From Pseudomonadota bacterium (GTDB taxonomy: Bacteria > Pseudomonadota > Alphaproteobacteria > Rhodospirillales > 2-02-FULL-58-16): 5,043 nt of DNA. Made by a program: the position numbers and the translations under genes. Location of the stretch: assembly GCA_022560215.1 (NCBI GenBank), contig JADFTO010000194.1:1-5043 (forward strand), read 5' to 3'. Within the stretch, counting starts at the first letter, position 1. Every line of letters starts with the position of its first letter. This document shows, one piece after another, positions 4,620-5,043 of this stretch. The notes beneath the pieces were generated by a model that was not told where the DNA came from, did not search any database, and worked only from the letters and a program-made list of their open reading frames with translations.

Positions 4620-5043
4620 TCACGTCGCTTGAGCAATTATAATTCCCTGGGGATACGGCCTATCCTCCTTGTAAAGAATGATATGGCTCGGCAGTTGTGT
4701 CGCCAACCAACCGGTGGGGAGTTGTCCAACGACCAGTTCGACAACTTGCCTAGTGGTAGGTGTCGGTGGCGCTGACACGGAAACAGTCGTGCCCTCAAGA
4801 TCAGGATGCGGGTGTCGCGAGCGCGGGCTTGCGCCCTCGTAACGGAAAACGTAGGGGAGCTCGGTTTTTAGAGCCGCGAGGAGGGTCGCGGCGGTATCAG
4901 AGGTGGGGAGATCGAGATCAAGGGGCCGATCAATGTTGATCGGAAACAACGTATCAAAGTGATCGTCCTTGTAGGTCGTCGTATCCCTCTTCCGTCCCGG
5001 ATCATTGGAACCGAAACCGCTGCCGTTCCACCGGACCTTAGCG
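4620..5043 (-). CDS. Unrecognised protein, C-terminal part, possible STN-like domain (partial)
   Basis: The minus strand is open from the right edge of the window (first whole codon at 5042) to TGA at 4622-4620, giving the last 140 residues of a protein whose start is outside. I do not recognise the family. The visible pattern is hydrophilic R-W-N-G-S-G-F-G (4-11), then P-I-N-I-D-R-P-L-D-L-D-L-P (34-46), a helix-like A-A-T-L-L-A-A-L-K-T-E-L (51-62), a strand Y-V-F-R-Y (64-68), T-T-V-S-V-S (85-90), a helix R-Q-V-V-E-L-V-V (98-105) and a strand S-H-I-I-L-Y (119-124). That alternation is reminiscent of secretin/TonB short N-terminal (STN) domains, but this is weak. TTG at 4949 could be an internal start, but the frame stays open and protein-like upstream of it. 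The region is visibly less GC-rich than the genes to its left, which may indicate transfer. A shorter plus-strand frame over 4590-4775 is judged a shadow. Confidence 0.55.
   Translation of the reverse strand, partial: AKVRWNGSGFGSNDPGRKRDTTTYKDDHFDTLFPINIDRPLDLDLPTSDTAATLLAALKTELPYVFRYEGASPRSRHPHPDLEGTTVSVSAPPTPTTRQVVELVVGQLPTGWLATQLPSHIILYKEDRPYPQGIIIAQAT

Noticed and set aside
4590..4775. A 61-codon plus-strand frame starting with GTG overlapping the DUF4149 stop.
   Set aside because: It lies opposite the longer minus-strand frame, which is open over more than 420 bases and has more protein-like composition.
4926..4943. Palindrome CCGATCAA-TG-TTGATCGG inside the minus-strand frame.
   Set aside because: It could be an operator, but it lies within apparently coding sequence and an 8-bp arm can arise by chance; no second copy is seen.

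Overview
The window is high-GC, densely packed bacterial DNA, most likely from an alphaproteobacterium. That is an inference: the first 182 bases encode the C-terminus of a GST-fold protein ending in Y-A-D-L-D-F, which resembles the alphaproteobacterial FtsZ-binding protein FzlA, and the gene families and codon use fit the Rhodospirillales or a neighbouring order. No rRNA, tRNA, CRISPR array or transposase gene is visible.

Layout, left to right. Bases 1-182 hold the end of the FzlA-like gene (+). Bases 183-458 are a non-coding spacer with small GC-rich hairpins. A VOC/glyoxalase-fold gene (459-941, +) follows. A 15-bp stem-loop (942-979) fills nearly all of the gap to a LysE/RhtB-family amino-acid exporter (988-1599, +). 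Next come a short perfect hairpin (1599-1631), a YbhN/LPG-synthase-TM-type membrane protein (about 1653-2696, +), an MFS transporter overlapping it by 8 nt (2689-3957, +), a 263-bp MITE-like element (3928-4190, or 3926-4192 with its flanking TA pair), and a DUF4149/TMEM205-like membrane protein (4177-4593, +). The right edge, 4620-5043, is an open frame on the minus strand running off the window. It looks less GC-rich than the rest and encodes the C-terminal part of an unrecognised protein with a possible STN-like pattern.

The most interesting feature is the MITE-like repeat family. The large copy has perfect 35-bp terminal inverted repeats (TIRs), is flanked by TA, and encloses two further long inverted repeats, so the whole element could fold as a three-way junction. 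Read inward, each TIR carries stop codons in all three frames. Read outward, it carries an AGGGG Shine-Dalgarno-like stretch followed by GTG ACC TTT GGT ATT. In this window the left TIR supplies the last nine codons and the stop of the MFS gene, and the right TIR supplies the apparent ribosome binding site, start codon and first codons of the DUF4149 gene. The small hairpin at 1599-1631 has the sequence expected if the large element lost its interior between two TGACC direct repeats. It sits in the TAA stop codon of the LysE-family gene without destroying it. Its outward ATG would encode the same M-T-F-G-I start fused to the YbhN-like gene if one T had not been lost at its right edge.

The four genes from 988 to 4593 all encode membrane proteins in one orientation and may be co-transcribed. 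Only the YbhN-MFS pair is clearly coupled, by an ATGAGTGA overlap. No shared substrate can be read from the sequence.
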